DNA from: Oscillospiraceae bacterium
Lineage (GTDB): Bacteria; Bacillota; Clostridia; Oscillospirales; SIG519
DNA: 64,000 nt
Direction: 5' to 3'
Assembly: GCA_015067255.1 (NCBI GenBank)
Contig: SVMS01000005.1
Span: 1 to 64,000 of the forward strand
Positions 50,073 through 60,332 of this stretch are shown in pieces. A program made the translations under genes and the position numbers. Under the pieces are notes generated by a model that was not told the DNA's origin, ran no database searches, and was given only the letters and a program-made list of their open reading frames with translations. Numbering within the stretch: position 1 is the first letter of the stretch; each line of letters begins with the position of its first letter.

Positions 50073-51656
50073 ATGTATCAAGCACTATACAGAAAATTCA
50101 GACCGACTGCTTTTTCTGATGTTGTAGGTCAGGAGCATGTGGTAACAACATTAAAAAATCAAATAAAAACTGATAAAGTAGGGCATGCATATCTTTTTAC
50201 GGGAACTAGAGGAACAGGTAAAACCTCTTGCGCTAAAATCTTAGCAAGAGCCGTGAACTGTCTTAATCATATAAACGGCGACCCTTGTAATGAGTGTGAA
50301 ATGTGCAAAGGTATTTTGGACGGTACTGTGCTCGATGTTGTGGAAATGGATGCAGCATCAAACAACGGTGTTGACGATATAAGAATTATTCGCGATGAAA
50401 CTGCCTATACCCCTGCAAAAGCAAAAAAGAAGGTTTATATAATAGATGAGGTTCATATGCTTTCATCGGGTGCTTTTAACGCTTTGTTAAAAACATTGGA
50501 AGAACCTCCGGAGCATATTATTTTTATTTTAGCAACAACTGAGGTTCATAAGCTTCCGGCAACAATTTTATCCCGTTGTCAGCGTTTTGATTTTAAAAGA
50601 ATTTCTGTCGGCGAGATAAAGATGCATCTTGCAAATGTATGTAATGCTGAAAAAATTGAATATGAGGACGATGCACTTTTGCTTATTGCAAGGCTTGGAG
50701 ACGGTGCTATGAGAGATGCATTGTCTATACTTGACCGCTGTGTAGGAAGTGAGAATAAGATTACTGTTGATGCAGTGTTAAACTGCACAGGCTCAGCGGG
50801 AGCAAGCTATGTCAGAACCCTTGCAAAAGCGATATCTGAGCGTAACAGCGGTAAATGTCTTGAAATAATTGATGAGCTTTATAGCTCTTCTAAAGATATG
50901 AGCAGACTTTGTGAGGAAGTGATTTCTCTTTTCAGAGATATGCTCATAGTAAAAACAACAGAAACCCCTGAAAAAATACTTGCATATACAAAAAAAGAAG
51001 CTGAGGAGCTAAGAGAAATATCGTCTCTTTACAGCCCTGAAAATATTCTTTATTGTATAGATACTCTTGAAAGCTGTCTTTTGAAAATGACACGTAGCGC
51101 AAGTAAAAGAACAGAGGCGGAAATTTGCTTTATAAAGCTTTGTGATGCCAGTCTTTCGGACAGTACAGAGGCAGTACTGCAAAGAATAGCAGCCCTTGAG
51201 GCAAAGCTTAAATCGGGAGCTTTCTTTATGCAGTCAACACAGGAAAAGGCAGTTGTTGATAAAAAAGAGGAAGCACCTCAGAAAAATGAAGAGATACCAA
51301 CAAAACCTCAAGAGGATATATCCGTTAAAGAAGCCCCCGCAGATTTTTGGGCAGATGTTGTGGAAAATTATAAAAACAGTGGAGATTCAATGTTCCATTC
51401 TTTTTTGAAAAGAGCGACAGCTGGTATTAGTGGCGATATACTTAACGTATATATAGATGTTGAGGCATTCGGAAGCTTTTTTACAGATAATGTAAAAGAG
51501 GAAATGGCATCTATAATCAAAAATATAACGGGGAAAAGCTATACTGTTAAAATAGTGGATAATGCAAATAAAAAACAGAGTAAGAAAAAAGCTTCAAAAG
51601 AAGACGAATTTCTTAAGCTTTTAAATGAAAATCCCGATATTGAATTAGAAAATTAA
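50073..51656 (+). CDS. dnaX: DNA polymerase III subunit gamma/tau
   Basis: 527 residues. It starts MYQALYRKFRPTAFSDVVGQEH, with Walker A GTRGTGKT at 44-51, the zinc module CLNHINGDPCNECEMC near 64-80, Walker B VYIIDEVHMLS, and sensor SRCQRFDFKRI. The tau-like C-terminal part from about 365 is charged and low-complexity, then a small domain. It loads the sliding clamp. I see no in-frame A AAA AAG slip site, so a shorter gamma product by frameshift is not predicted. ybaB and recR follow in the classical order. Confidence 0.96.
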   Translation: MYQALYRKFRPTAFSDVVGQEHVVTTLKNQIKTDKVGHAYLFTGTRGTGKTSCAKILARAVNCLNHINGDPCNECEMCKGILDGTVLDVVEMDAASNNGVDDIRIIRDETAYTPAKAKKKVYIIDEVHMLSSGAFNALLKTLEEPPEHIIFILATTEVHKLPATILSRCQRFDFKRISVGEIKMHLANVCNAEKIEYEDDALLLIARLGDGAMRDALSILDRCVGSENKITVDAVLNCTGSAGASYVRTLAKAISERNSGKCLEIIDELYSSSKDMSRLCEEVISLFRDMLIVKTTETPEKILAYTKKEAEELREISSLYSPENILYCIDTLESCLLKMTRSASKRTEAEICFIKLCDASLSDSTEAVLQRIAALEAKLKSGAFFMQSTQEKAVVDKKEEAPQKNEEIPTKPQEDISVKEAPADFWADVVENYKNSGDSMFHSFLKRATAGISGDILNVYIDVEAFGSFFTDNVKEEMASIIKNITGKSYTVKIVDNANKKQSKKKASKEDEFLKLLNENPDIELEN

Positions 51657-51674
51657 AAAATAAGGAGAATAAAA

Positions 51675-52028
51675 ATGAAAGTAAGAGTACCAAAGGATTT
51701 CGGTGGCGGCAGCCAACAGCAAATGTTGAAAAAGTTTTCTAAAATGCAAGAGGATATGGCGGCAAAAACCGAAGAGTTAGAAGCAAAAATTTATGATATA
51801 GCTGTAGGCGGCGGCGCTGTAAGCCTGAAAATAAGTGGTAAAAAAGAAATAACAGAGTTAAATATTTCTCCTGAAATAGTTGACCCTGATGATATCGAAA
51901 CCTTGTCTGATTTGCTTTGTGCGGCATTCAATGAGGCAATTACAGTAGTTGAAAAGGATTCAGCAGAAGAAATGGAGAAAATCACCGGTCAGGTTCAATT
52001 GCCCAATATACCGGGACTTAGCTTCTGA
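51675..52028 (+). CDS. ybaB: YbaB/EbfC nucleoid-associated protein
   Basis: 117 residues. [53 protein letters not shown] follows the family pattern, an N-terminal helix then a beta-sheet dimer core. It binds DNA as a tweezer-like dimer. It lies 18 bases after dnaX and 2 before recR, the conserved order. An N-terminal stretch [15 protein letters not shown] precedes the usual start. Confidence 0.95.
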   Translation: MKVRVPKDFGGGSQQQMLKKFSKMQEDMAAKTEELEAKIYDIAVGGGAVSLKISGKKEITELNISPEIVDPDDIETLSDLLCAAFNEAITVVEKDSAEEMEKITGQVQLPNIPGLSF

Positions 52029-52030
52029 TA

Positions 52031-52630
52031 ATGCAACAGTTTGTAACACCGCTTTCACGTCTCGTAGAGCAATTTGAAAAATTGCCTGGCATAGGCAAAA
52101 AAAGTGCGCAACGTCTTGCGTTTTATGTCTTGTCAATGCCAAAAGAACAGTCCGAACAGTTTGCACAGGCTATATTGGACGCCAAAGAAAAAATTAAACA
52201 TTGCAGTCAATGCTGTGACCTTACCGATGAGGATACCTGTGCTATTTGTAAAAGTGACAGGCGTGATAGGTCGGTAATTTGTGTTGTTGAAGACCCTAAA
52301 GATGTAGCAGCATTTGAGAAAACAAGGGAATATAAAGGCCTTTATCACGTTTTGCACGGTGTAATTTCACCTATGGACGGAATAGAGCCTGAAATGCTAA
52401 AAATAAAAGAGCTGTTGACCCGTTTGGGAGATAATAGCGTCAAAGAAGTTATTATGGCAACGAACCCGACAATTGAGGGAGAAACAACGGCTATGTACAT
52501 ATCAAGGCTTATTAAACCCTTAAATATTAAAGTTACAAGACTTGCTTACGGAATACCTGTAGGCGGAGAGCTTGAGTATGCGGATGAGATGACACTTATG
52601 CGTGCCATCGAAGGCAGAAGAGAAATATAA
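52031..52630 (+). CDS. recR: Recombination mediator RecR
   Basis: 199 residues, full length. The HhH motif [17 protein letters not shown] near 20, a zinc finger [16 protein letters not shown] near 57-72, the Toprim core [17 protein letters not shown] near 82, and the C-terminal Walker B-like end [10 protein letters not shown] are all present. With RecO and RecF it loads RecA at gaps. Translation is coupled to ybaB, with 2 bases between stop and start. Confidence 0.97.
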   Translation: MQQFVTPLSRLVEQFEKLPGIGKKSAQRLAFYVLSMPKEQSEQFAQAILDAKEKIKHCSQCCDLTDEDTCAICKSDRRDRSVICVVEDPKDVAAFEKTREYKGLYHVLHGVISPMDGIEPEMLKIKELLTRLGDNSVKEVIMATNPTIEGETTAMYISRLIKPLNIKVTRLAYGIPVGGELEYADEMTLMRAIEGRREI

Positions 52631-52696
52631 AACTTAAGTCGGCGAAGCTGTTAAGCGTTGCCGACTTTTGACAAATAAAAAACAAGGTAAAATCAT

Positions 52697-54925
52697 ATGG
52701 AAGAGATTTTAACTAAGATTTCCGGAAGCGTCGAGCTTGTACGTTATCGTAACGAAGAGACAGGATATACTGTGCTTGAAGTTAAATATAACGATGAGCT
52801 TGTTTGCGTTGTAGGAAAGCTACCCTTTGTAAATGAGGGAGAAAATATAATAGCTACAGGTAAATGGGTTACGCATAAAGCGTATGGACCTCAGTTTCAG
52901 TGCGAAATGTACGAAAAGAGTATGCCTGCCGACGTTGCTGCAATTTTAAAATATTTAAGCTCAGGTGCGGTAAAGGGTATAGGAATGATAACGGCTCAGC
53001 GCATAGTGGATATGTTTGGCGAAAAGTCGTTAGAGGTAATTGAAAAAGAGCCTGAAAAGCTTGTGCAAATCAAAGGAATAAGCCCCAAAAAAGCCGAGGA
53101 GATAAGTGCGTGTATAAAGGAACAGTATGGGGTAAGAAGCCTTCTTTTGTTTTTTCAAAGCTATGGTATTTCTCTCAATCTTGTATTGAAGATTTATAAG
53201 CGTTGGGGAGAATTAGCAATAGATAAATTGAAAAATAACCCTTATTTACTGTGTGAAGAAATCCAGGGTGTCGGTTTTGCCAAAAGTGACGAGATAGCTT
53301 CAAGAATGGGTATGTCTTCAGAATGTCCTGAAAGATTGAGGGCGGGAATAAAATATGTTCTTTCTCATAATACTACTAACGGACATACATATCTTCCGAG
53401 AAAAAAGTTAGCAATGGTAGCTTCGGAAATGCTTGAGGTCGACTGTGAGCTAATTGACAGCTTGATAGAAGAGCTTGTTAAAAGCTCAGATTTAATACAG
53501 GAGTTTTTTGACAAAGATAGGCCCTGTATATTTATGAGATATTATTATGAAGCAGAGGAATATGTTGCATTAAGGCTGTGTCAGATGTGCAGTATGGAGT
53601 CTGATACTATTGATTCATCTAATAAAATAAAAAAAATCGAGAAAAAGAATGGCATAGAATATGCTCAAATGCAAAAGGAAGCCATTGTTAATGCAATAAA
53701 TAATAAGGTTATGATTTTGACAGGTGGTCCAGGAACAGGAAAAACCACAACCTTAAAAGGAATAATAGATATATTTGAAGATGAAAATTATAAAGTTCTT
53801 TTATGCGCACCCACAGGAAGAGCGGCAAAGCGTATGGAAGAGCTATGCGGTAGAGAAGCCAAAACAATCCACAGGCTTTTGGAGATGGGCTATTCTTCAG
53901 AAGGCGGTATGAAATTTCAAAGAAATGAGCATAATCTTCTTGATGCAGATGCTATAATAGTCGATGAGATTTCTATGGTAGACATCATTCTTTTTCAAGC
54001 CTTGTTAAGAGCTATGCCTTTAAAGGCAAAGCTTATTATGGTGGGAGATGCAGACCAGCTTCCGCCTGTTGGTGCAGGAAACGCTTTGAGAGATATGCTT
54101 AATTCAGGAATAGTGCCGTCTGTTTGTCTTAATGAAATTTTCAGACAGGCATCTCAAAGTCTTATAGTTGTAAACTCTCATAAAATAATAAACGGAGAAA
54201 TGCCGGATTTATCACAAAAAAACAGTGACTTTTTCTTTATGAAAAGAATGTTTTCGGAGCAAGTATGCGAAACAATAGTAGATTTGATGAATACAAGATT
54301 AAAAAAAGCATACGGTTTTTCTCCAATAAACGATATACAGGTTTTGTGTCCCGGACGTAAGTTTGCCACAGGAACAATTATATTGAATAATCTTTTAAGA
54401 GATAGCTTAAATCCGCCGTCTAAGGATAAAATAGAAAGAAATGTGCGTGATGTTATTTTCCGAGAAGGCGATAAGGTTATGCAGACTCGCAATAATTATG
54501 ATGCTTTATGGGAAAAAGATAACGGCGAGTGCGGAATGGGAATTTTTAACGGAGATATAGGGATATTAGAAAGTATAGATTTAGTATCCTCCTGTGTAAA
54601 GATTCGTTTTGATGACAGAATAGTTTATTATCATTTTGACGAGCTTGACCAGATTGAGCACGCCTTTGCAATAACAGTACACAAAAGTCAGGGAAGTGAA
54701 TTTCCTGTTGTTATTATTCCTATTTTTGACGGCGCTCCTAAATTGTTTTACAGAAATCTTTTGTATACAGCTGTTACAAGAGCAAAGCAAATTGTAATAA
54801 TTGTAGGTGATGAGAAAAAAGTAAGCAGTATGGTAAATAACAATATGAATTCAGTCAGATACACAGGACTTTGCTCACTTATACGCAGAATAAAAACAGA
54901 AACAGATAAATATTTAAAGCATTAA
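52697..54925 (+). CDS. recD2: RecD2-like ATP-dependent DNA helicase
   Basis: 742 residues. An N-terminal OB region (ISGSVELVRYRNEETGYTVLEV) and HhH repeats (AVKGIGMITAQRIVDMFG, IKGISPKKAEEI) are followed by the superfamily 1B motor: Walker A GGPGTGKTTTLKGI near 342, motif II IVDEISMVD, and motifs AITVHKSQGSEFP and YTAVTRAK near the end. RecD2 occurs in bacteria without RecBC and helps at forks. AAGGT is the weak ribosome site. It is in line with recR. Confidence 0.94.
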   Translation: MEEILTKISGSVELVRYRNEETGYTVLEVKYNDELVCVVGKLPFVNEGENIIATGKWVTHKAYGPQFQCEMYEKSMPADVAAILKYLSSGAVKGIGMITAQRIVDMFGEKSLEVIEKEPEKLVQIKGISPKKAEEISACIKEQYGVRSLLLFFQSYGISLNLVLKIYKRWGELAIDKLKNNPYLLCEEIQGVGFAKSDEIASRMGMSSECPERLRAGIKYVLSHNTTNGHTYLPRKKLAMVASEMLEVDCELIDSLIEELVKSSDLIQEFFDKDRPCIFMRYYYEAEEYVALRLCQMCSMESDTIDSSNKIKKIEKKNGIEYAQMQKEAIVNAINNKVMILTGGPGTGKTTTLKGIIDIFEDENYKVLLCAPTGRAAKRMEELCGREAKTIHRLLEMGYSSEGGMKFQRNEHNLLDADAIIVDEISMVDIILFQALLRAMPLKAKLIMVGDADQLPPVGAGNALRDMLNSGIVPSVCLNEIFRQASQSLIVVNSHKIINGEMPDLSQKNSDFFFMKRMFSEQVCETIVDLMNTRLKKAYGFSPINDIQVLCPGRKFATGTIILNNLLRDSLNPPSKDKIERNVRDVIFREGDKVMQTRNNYDALWEKDNGECGMGIFNGDIGILESIDLVSSCVKIRFDDRIVYYHFDELDQIEHAFAITVHKSQGSEFPVVIIPIFDGAPKLFYRNLLYTAVTRAKQIVIIVGDEKKVSSMVNNNMNSVRYTGLCSLIRRIKTETDKYLKH

Positions 54926-54940
54926 AAAGGGGGAAGAATA

Positions 54941-56599
54941 GTGCAGGAAAATTTACCTTGGTTGAAAAACTATGCAGATGTAAAATATCATCTTGAATAT
55001 CCCGAATGCACTATTTCCCAAGCTGTTTTAAAAAATGCAGATAAATTTCCAAATAAAGCTGCATTAAGCTTTTTTTCAAAGAACATAAGCTATGAAGAGC
55101 TAAAAAGAAAAATTTTTACAGTTGCAGCGGCATTTAAACGTATAGGTATTTCAGAAAATGATAAGGTTTTGCTCTGTATGCCTAATATGCCTCAAAACGT
55201 TTATTGCCTTTATGCTTTAAATCTTATAGGTGCTGTTGCTTGCCTTATTCATCCTCTCAGCGCCGAGGGTGAAATTGATTTTTATATAAACAAGACACAG
55301 TGCAAATGCGCAGTGGTTTTAGATGATTTTGAATATAAATTCAAAGACAAAAAGGTAGATATAATTATAACTACAAGTATTGAAGATGAGCTTTTATTAT
55401 ATAAAGCGATTGCTTATAAATTTTCTAAAAAATCAAAAAAGAAAGAAAAAAATATTAAATTTAAAGACTTTATTAAGAATGTAAGGTTTAATGAAAAGGA
55501 TATTGTAAACAGAAAAAAAGAGGATATAGCAGCCGTATTATTTTCCGGCGGAACAACCGGAAAAACAAAAGGGATACTGCTAAGTAATCTCAATTTTAAT
55601 GCCCTTGCCATTCAAACTCAGGAAATGTGTCGTTATCCTGTACAAAGCAAAAGTATGCTTGCGGTTATACCAATGTTTCACGGCTTTGGATTGGGAGTAT
55701 GTGTGCATACAATGCTTTTAAACGGCGGAAAAAGTATTCTTGTGCCCCGTTTCAATGTCAAAAGCTTTGCTCAGCTACTCAAAAAAGAAAAGCCAGATTA
55801 TATAGCAGGTGTTCCAAGTCTTTATAAAGCGGTAATAGATAGTAAATATATGAAAAATATTGATTTAAGCTGTCTTTTGGGTGTTTTTTCGGGTGGTGAC
55901 AGTCTTTCGGAAAATTTAAAAGAAAAGATAGACAGCTTTTTAATAAATCACGGTTCAAGAGTTAAAGTGAGAGAGGGCTACGGAACAACCGAGTGCTTCA
56001 GCGCAAGCTGTCTTACCCCTTATCATATGGAGAAAAAGGGAAGTATAGGTCTCCCTTATCCCGACACTTATTATAAAATTTGCAAGCCCCAAACAACGCA
56101 GGACTTGGGATTGGAAAAAGAAGGGGAAATTTGCATAAGCGGTCCGACAGTTATGAAGGAATACCTGAATAATAAAGAAGAAACCGAAAACGCTCTTAAA
56201 AAGCACGATGACGGACGTGTATGGTTTCATACGGGAGATTTAGGTGTAATTGATAACGACGGATTTATATATTTTAAACAGCGTATAAAAAGGATTATAG
56301 TAAGCCGTGGATATAATATATATCCATCACAGCTTGAATTTGTTTTAAATTCTCACGAAAAAGTATCAGAAAGCTGTGTTGTAGGAGTTTATGACCCTTA
56401 TAAAATTCAAAAGGTTAAGGCGTATGTAGTTTTAAAAAATGACAGCGAAAATAAAGAGAAAATAATAGAAAGCTTAAAAGAGCATTGTGTAAAAAATATT
56501 GCAAAATATGCGTTGCCTTATAAAATAGAAATAATAAAAGAGCTTCCTAAAACACTTTTAGGAAAAACAGATTACAGAAAGCTTGAAAAGGAGGAATAG
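54941..56599 (+). CDS. AMP-binding acyl-CoA synthetase-like enzyme
   Basis: 552 residues from GTG at 54941 with AAAAGGGGG upstream. The P-loop LFSGGTTGKTKGILLSN near 190, YGTTE (in VREGYGTTECF) near 345, and the adenylation motif WFHTGDLGVIDNDGFIYFKQRIKRIIV near 430 are standard. The C-terminal catalytic Lys is in LPKTLLGKTDYRKL. It activates a carboxylic acid as acyl-AMP then CoA thioester; a fatty acid is likely from overall similarity. It lies 15 bases after recD2 and 2 before the nucleoside phosphorylase, so is co-transcribed without obvious link. Confidence 0.9.
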   Translation: MQENLPWLKNYADVKYHLEYPECTISQAVLKNADKFPNKAALSFFSKNISYEELKRKIFTVAAAFKRIGISENDKVLLCMPNMPQNVYCLYALNLIGAVACLIHPLSAEGEIDFYINKTQCKCAVVLDDFEYKFKDKKVDIIITTSIEDELLLYKAIAYKFSKKSKKKEKNIKFKDFIKNVRFNEKDIVNRKKEDIAAVLFSGGTTGKTKGILLSNLNFNALAIQTQEMCRYPVQSKSMLAVIPMFHGFGLGVCVHTMLLNGGKSILVPRFNVKSFAQLLKKEKPDYIAGVPSLYKAVIDSKYMKNIDLSCLLGVFSGGDSLSENLKEKIDSFLINHGSRVKVREGYGTTECFSASCLTPYHMEKKGSIGLPYPDTYYKICKPQTTQDLGLEKEGEICISGPTVMKEYLNNKEETENALKKHDDGRVWFHTGDLGVIDNDGFIYFKQRIKRIIVSRGYNIYPSQLEFVLNSHEKVSESCVVGVYDPYKIQKVKAYVVLKNDSENKEKIIESLKEHCVKNIAKYALPYKIEIIKELPKTLLGKTDYRKLEKEE

Positions 56600-56601
56600 C
56601 A

Positions 56602-57423
56602 TTGGAAACAACATATAACCATTATTGCCAAAGTGCAGAATATATAAAAAGCTTTATTGATTTTGTTCCTGACGTAGCTATAATTTTGGGAAGCGGTCTT
56701 GACAGCTTTATTGAAAAAATAGAAAATCCTATTGTTATTCCCTATAAAGATATTCCTAATTTTCCTAAGCCTACTTTATATTATCAAAAAGGTGAGCTTG
56801 TTTTAGGTAAGGCCTTTGGTAAAAATATTGTGGCTATGAACGGCCGCTTTCATTGTTACGAGGGATATACTATGCGTGAGGTTGCATTTCCCATAGGAGT
56901 ATTTAAGCTTTTAGGTGTAAAGGCTTTGATTGTAACAAATGCGGCAGGCGGAATTTCAGAGGACTATAGTATAGGAGATTTGGTTTGTGTAAGAGACCAT
57001 ATAAAGCTTGTATCTGACAGCTCTTTGAGAGGCGAGAATATTTCAGAATTAGGTGAGCGCTTTTTTGATATGCAGTCTGTATACGATGAAAACTTGGCAA
57101 AGCTTGCTCACGAAATAGCTAAAAAGTATAATATAACCCTTAAAGACGGAATATATGCTTATATGTCGGGTCCAAATTATGAAACTCCTGCAGAAATCAG
57201 AGTTTTGAAGCTTATGGGAGCAACAGTTGTAGGAATGTCTACGGTGCCTGAAATTATATCAGCAGCTCATTGTGGTCTCCCTGTGCTTTGTATATCTTTT
57301 GTTACAAATAAGGCTTCCGGAATAGGAAAAAGCAGACTTGATGAAAAAGAAGTAGTAATCAACGCAAAAAATAACAGTGAAAATATTGAAATAATTGCCC
57401 GGGAAATAATAAAGAAAATCTGA
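56602..57423 (+). CDS. punA: Purine-nucleoside phosphorylase
   Basis: 273 residues from TTG at 56602, with AAGGAGG 6 bases upstream. IILGSGLDSF near 30 binds phosphate, GRFHCYEGY near 83 matches MNGRxHxYEGY, VTNAAGGISEDYSIGDLVCVRDHI near 111, and VVGMSTVPEIISAAHCGLPVLCISFVTNKASG near 210 holds the base-binding residues. It is the trimeric class, cleaving inosine and guanosine to base and ribose-1-phosphate. Its transcript ends at the 57428-57456 hairpin. Confidence 0.96.
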   Translation: METTYNHYCQSAEYIKSFIDFVPDVAIILGSGLDSFIEKIENPIVIPYKDIPNFPKPTLYYQKGELVLGKAFGKNIVAMNGRFHCYEGYTMREVAFPIGVFKLLGVKALIVTNAAGGISEDYSIGDLVCVRDHIKLVSDSSLRGENISELGERFFDMQSVYDENLAKLAHEIAKKYNITLKDGIYAYMSGPNYETPAEIRVLKLMGATVVGMSTVPEIISAAHCGLPVLCISFVTNKASGIGKSRLDEKEVVINAKNNSENIEIIAREIIKKI

Positions 57424-57427
57424 AAAA

Positions 57428-57456
57428 AGCCGATAAACTAATTAAAGTTTATCGGC
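57428..57456. terminator. Bidirectional terminator between punA and mrnC
   Basis: Stem AGCCGATAAACT / AGTTTATCGGCT with a short AT loop between the converging operons. Confidence 0.85.
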
Positions 57457-57461
57457 TAAAT

Positions 57462-57848
57462 TTATACATCATTGGGGAAATATGCAATTTTAAAAAGATA
57501 CTGTATTCTTTCAAAATCTTCCAAAAGATGAAGATATCCAAAAAGAGCTTCCATACCTGTTGCACGTCTGTAATCTGTAGCGTTAGCGTGCTTTGCTATT
57601 GCAGAGTTTTTGGCGTTTCTTCCGTGACGGTAAACATTTTTCTCTTCATCGGTTAAATGAGGCTCTATGAGGGCAAAAGCGTGACTTTGAGCAGTTGCGC
57701 TTACAAAAATCAAGGCTTTTTTATGTAAAGAGTTAGGAGTACAAAGATTATTCTCAAGCAAATAATTTCGTACTAATAGCTCTATAACAGCATCACCTAA
57801 ATAAGCCAAGGAAAGAGGACTATAATTTTGGAGATCGTTTTTGTTCAA
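57462..57848 (-). CDS. mrnC: Mini-ribonuclease 3
   Basis: 128 residues. PLSLAYLGDAVIELLVRNYLL near 11-31 is the RNase III signature, with the catalytic Asp in YLGDA; the family lacks the double-stranded RNA-binding domain. RHGRNAKNSAIAKHANATDYRRATGMEALFGYLHLL supplies the other conserved block. It matures the 5' and 3' ends of 23S rRNA. It is the last gene of the operon from iorA, 21 bases after thrC. Confidence 0.95.
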   Translation of the reverse strand: MNKNDLQNYSPLSLAYLGDAVIELLVRNYLLENNLCTPNSLHKKALIFVSATAQSHAFALIEPHLTDEEKNVYRHGRNAKNSAIAKHANATDYRRATGMEALFGYLHLLEDFERIQYLFKIAYFPNDV

Positions 57849-57869
57849 GAGATTAGCACCTCATAAAAT

Positions 57870-59357
57870 CTATTTAAGCATAGTATTGACAGCTGATAGC
57901 ATATCTTCTTTTTTACAGGTATCTTTAAAGCGTACAGCTTTGGTTTTAAGCTGAGATAATGCTTTGGGAGCTTCAATATTTCCAATAGCAGAAAGCTTAT
58001 CTAAAAGCTCAAATTCATTTTGACCGTTGACATTTTCTCCTGTAAGAGCTTCAATAACAGCTTCGTTGAATTTAAAGGGAGAAGCAGTAGAGGCAATAAC
58101 AGTTTTTGTATTATCACCGGTTTTTTCTCTGTATTCATTGTAAACCTTTACCGCAACTGCAGTATGAGTATCTATAACATAAGAGAAATCATCAAAGGTT
58201 TTCTTAATACACTCTTTAGTACCGATATCATCGCAATAGCCACCAACAAATAAAGACTGAAGCTTGTCAAGCATATCTTTGTCAATAGTGTATTTTCCTT
58301 CGTTTTTAAGAGAATTCATAAAGGATGAAAGCTTTACATCATCACAATCGCAAAGGTCAAATAAAAGTCTTTCAAGATTACTTGAAATAAGAATATCCAT
58401 TGAGGGAGAAGCAGTTGTAAAAAAGCTTCTGTTTTTGTCATATACGCCGCTTTCAATAAAGTCGGTAAGAATGTTGTTTTTATTTGAAGCGCATATAAAT
58501 TTGTTAACAGGAAGTCCCATTTTCATAGCATAATAAGCGGCAAGAATATTTCCAAAGTTACCTGTGGGAACAGTAATATTTATTTTCTCACCAAGCTCTA
58601 TTTCTCCTGCGTTGCAAAGGTCGCAATAAGCACTGAAATAATAAACTATTTGAGGGGCAAGGCGTCCCCAGTTTATAGAGTTAGCACTTGAGAAAATATA
58701 ACCTTTATCAGCTAAGGATTTTTTAACCTCGTTATCAGTAAATATAGCTTTTACGCCGTTCTGAGCATCGTCAAAATTACCGTAAATTCCGCAAACTGCA
58801 ACATTTTTTCCGTCCTGAGTGGTCATTTGCAGTTTCTGAATGTTGGAAACTCCGTCAGTGGGATAGAATACAAGTATTTTAGTGCCTTCAACATCTGCAA
58901 AGCCTTCAAGAGCAGCTTTACCTGTGTCGCCTGATGTGGCAACAAGAATAAGAACAGTTTTGTCTTCTCCTGTTTTCTTTAATGAACAGGTTGTAAGATG
59001 AGGCAAAATCTGTAATGCCATATCCTTGAAAGCACAGGTAGGTCCGTGCCATAATTCAAGAGCAAAGGCTGAATTGTCAATCTTTTTTAGAGGAGCAGGG
59101 GAGTCACCGAACTTTTCTTTTGTATAAGCATTGTCAACACAGTTCTTTACTTCTTCGGGAGTAAAATCGTCGAGAACGAGACCGAGAATATAGGCAGCTC
59201 TGCCCTTATAATCCTCTTTGCAAAGCTCGGCTATTTTTTCTTTTGAAACATTTTTAAATTCGGTAGGAACAAAAAGTCCGCCTTCGTTTGAAATACCTTG
59301 CTTAATTGCTGTTGAAGCGTGTATTTTTATATTTTTATTTCTTGTGCTTGTAAACAT
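57870..59357 (-). CDS. thrC: Threonine synthase
   Basis: 495 residues. It starts FTSTRNKNIKIHASTAIKQGISNEGGLFVP, the ThrC N-terminal domain. ELWHGPTCAFKDMALQILP near 102-120 has the PLP lysine in the FKD motif, with LVATSGDTGKAALEGF and FYPTDGVSNIQKLQM following, and PTGNFGNILAAYYA. It turns O-phosphohomoserine into threonine. GAAAGGCTG is the ribosome site. It sits 26 bases after the M19 dipeptidase gene; no threonine leader was seen. Confidence 0.96.
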   Translation of the reverse strand: MFTSTRNKNIKIHASTAIKQGISNEGGLFVPTEFKNVSKEKIAELCKEDYKGRAAYILGLVLDDFTPEEVKNCVDNAYTKEKFGDSPAPLKKIDNSAFALELWHGPTCAFKDMALQILPHLTTCSLKKTGEDKTVLILVATSGDTGKAALEGFADVEGTKILVFYPTDGVSNIQKLQMTTQDGKNVAVCGIYGNFDDAQNGVKAIFTDNEVKKSLADKGYIFSSANSINWGRLAPQIVYYFSAYCDLCNAGEIELGEKINITVPTGNFGNILAAYYAMKMGLPVNKFICASNKNNILTDFIESGVYDKNRSFFTTASPSMDILISSNLERLLFDLCDCDDVKLSSFMNSLKNEGKYTIDKDMLDKLQSLFVGGYCDDIGTKECIKKTFDDFSYVIDTHTAVAVKVYNEYREKTGDNTKTVIASTASPFKFNEAVIEALTGENVNGQNEFELLDKLSAIGNIEAPKALSQLKTKAVRFKDTCKKEDMLSAVNTMLK

Positions 59358-59383
59358 TGGATTTCAGCCTTTCAAATGATATT

Positions 59384-60316
59384 TTAAAATTGTTTTTCAA
59401 TAAAGCTTTCAAAGTTTTTAATAAATATTTTATCAACAAGAGTTTGAGGATAATTGATTTTTAAATAAGCCTCATAAAGCTTATCCATATCATCAATACC
59501 GCAAATCCCTTTAGGTAACGATGAAACCCCGTCAAAATCACAGCCTAAAGCTATATTGTTTTCGAGTCCGAGAGAAAGCATATGCTCTGTATGCCTTAAG
59601 ATGTCATCAATAGATGCCTTTGATTCGTCGTTGCTTAAAAAAAGGGGATAAAGATTTAATCCTATAATACAATCCCTGTTTTTCATTTCAATAAGCTGCT
59701 TATCGGTAAGATTACGTTTATGAGAGCAGATTGCTTTTGCGTTACTGTGAGTAGCTGCAAAGGGCTTTTGAGTACATTCAATAATATCCCAAAATCCTTT
59801 TTCGCTTAAATGAGAAACATCGGCAACAATGCCTAACTGCTCCATTCTTTGTAATGCAAGCTTTCCAAAATCATAAAGCCCTTTTGGATTTTTAACTAAA
59901 ACTCCGTCTGCAAGCTCGTTTGAAGCGTTCCAGGTAAGAGTAATAAATCTTACACCTAATTTATATACATAATCAAGCTTATCAAGACAACCGTCTATTG
60001 CTCCTGCACCTTCAATAGCAAGGAAAAGAGCTGTTCTGTTGTTGTGCTTTGCATAACAGTAATCTTTATAATTAAAGCATAATTTAAGCTTTTTATTTTT
60101 TTCAAGCTCTTTTTGCAAAAGCTCATATTTTTCAATAAAGTTATTATATCTTTCAATTCCTTTTAGCTCATCAGAGGTCCATACAGCCATAACCTGACAG
60201 TAGAAACTATATTTCTGAACCTTTTCAAGAGATATATGAAGGTCGTTTTTAAAAAAATCTTTATTTTTATCCTTTAGCTCTGTGAGAGTATCACAATGCA
60301 TATCTGCAATTTTCAT
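59384..60316 (-). CDS. Membrane dipeptidase family (M19) hydrolase
   Basis: 310 residues from ATG at 60316 (GGAGGTG 6 bases upstream); the longer start at 60355 is not supported. ADMHCDTL near 3-10 has the HxD metal motif, AIEGAGAID carries the bridging Glu, and VADVSHLSEKGFWDII with FAATHSNAKAI provide the two further His ligands. It is a TIM-barrel di-zinc enzyme cutting dipeptides. No signal peptide is seen, so it should be cytoplasmic despite the family name. Confidence 0.93.
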   Translation of the reverse strand: MKIADMHCDTLTELKDKNKDFFKNDLHISLEKVQKYSFYCQVMAVWTSDELKGIERYNNFIEKYELLQKELEKNKKLKLCFNYKDYCYAKHNNRTALFLAIEGAGAIDGCLDKLDYVYKLGVRFITLTWNASNELADGVLVKNPKGLYDFGKLALQRMEQLGIVADVSHLSEKGFWDIIECTQKPFAATHSNAKAICSHKRNLTDKQLIEMKNRDCIIGLNLYPLFLSNDESKASIDDILRHTEHMLSLGLENNIALGCDFDGVSSLPKGICGIDDMDKLYEAYLKINYPQTLVDKIFIKNFESFIEKQF

Positions 60317-60332
60317 TGTACACCTCCGATTT

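Noticed and set aside
51255-51275. A-rich run in dnaX as a programmed frameshift site
   Set aside because: The zero-frame codons are AAA AAA GAG preceded by T, not the A AAA AAG slip pattern, and no downstream stem was seen.
59357-59400. Threonine T-box or leader before thrC
   Set aside because: Only 26 bases separate thrC from the gene upstream, too short for such a leader.
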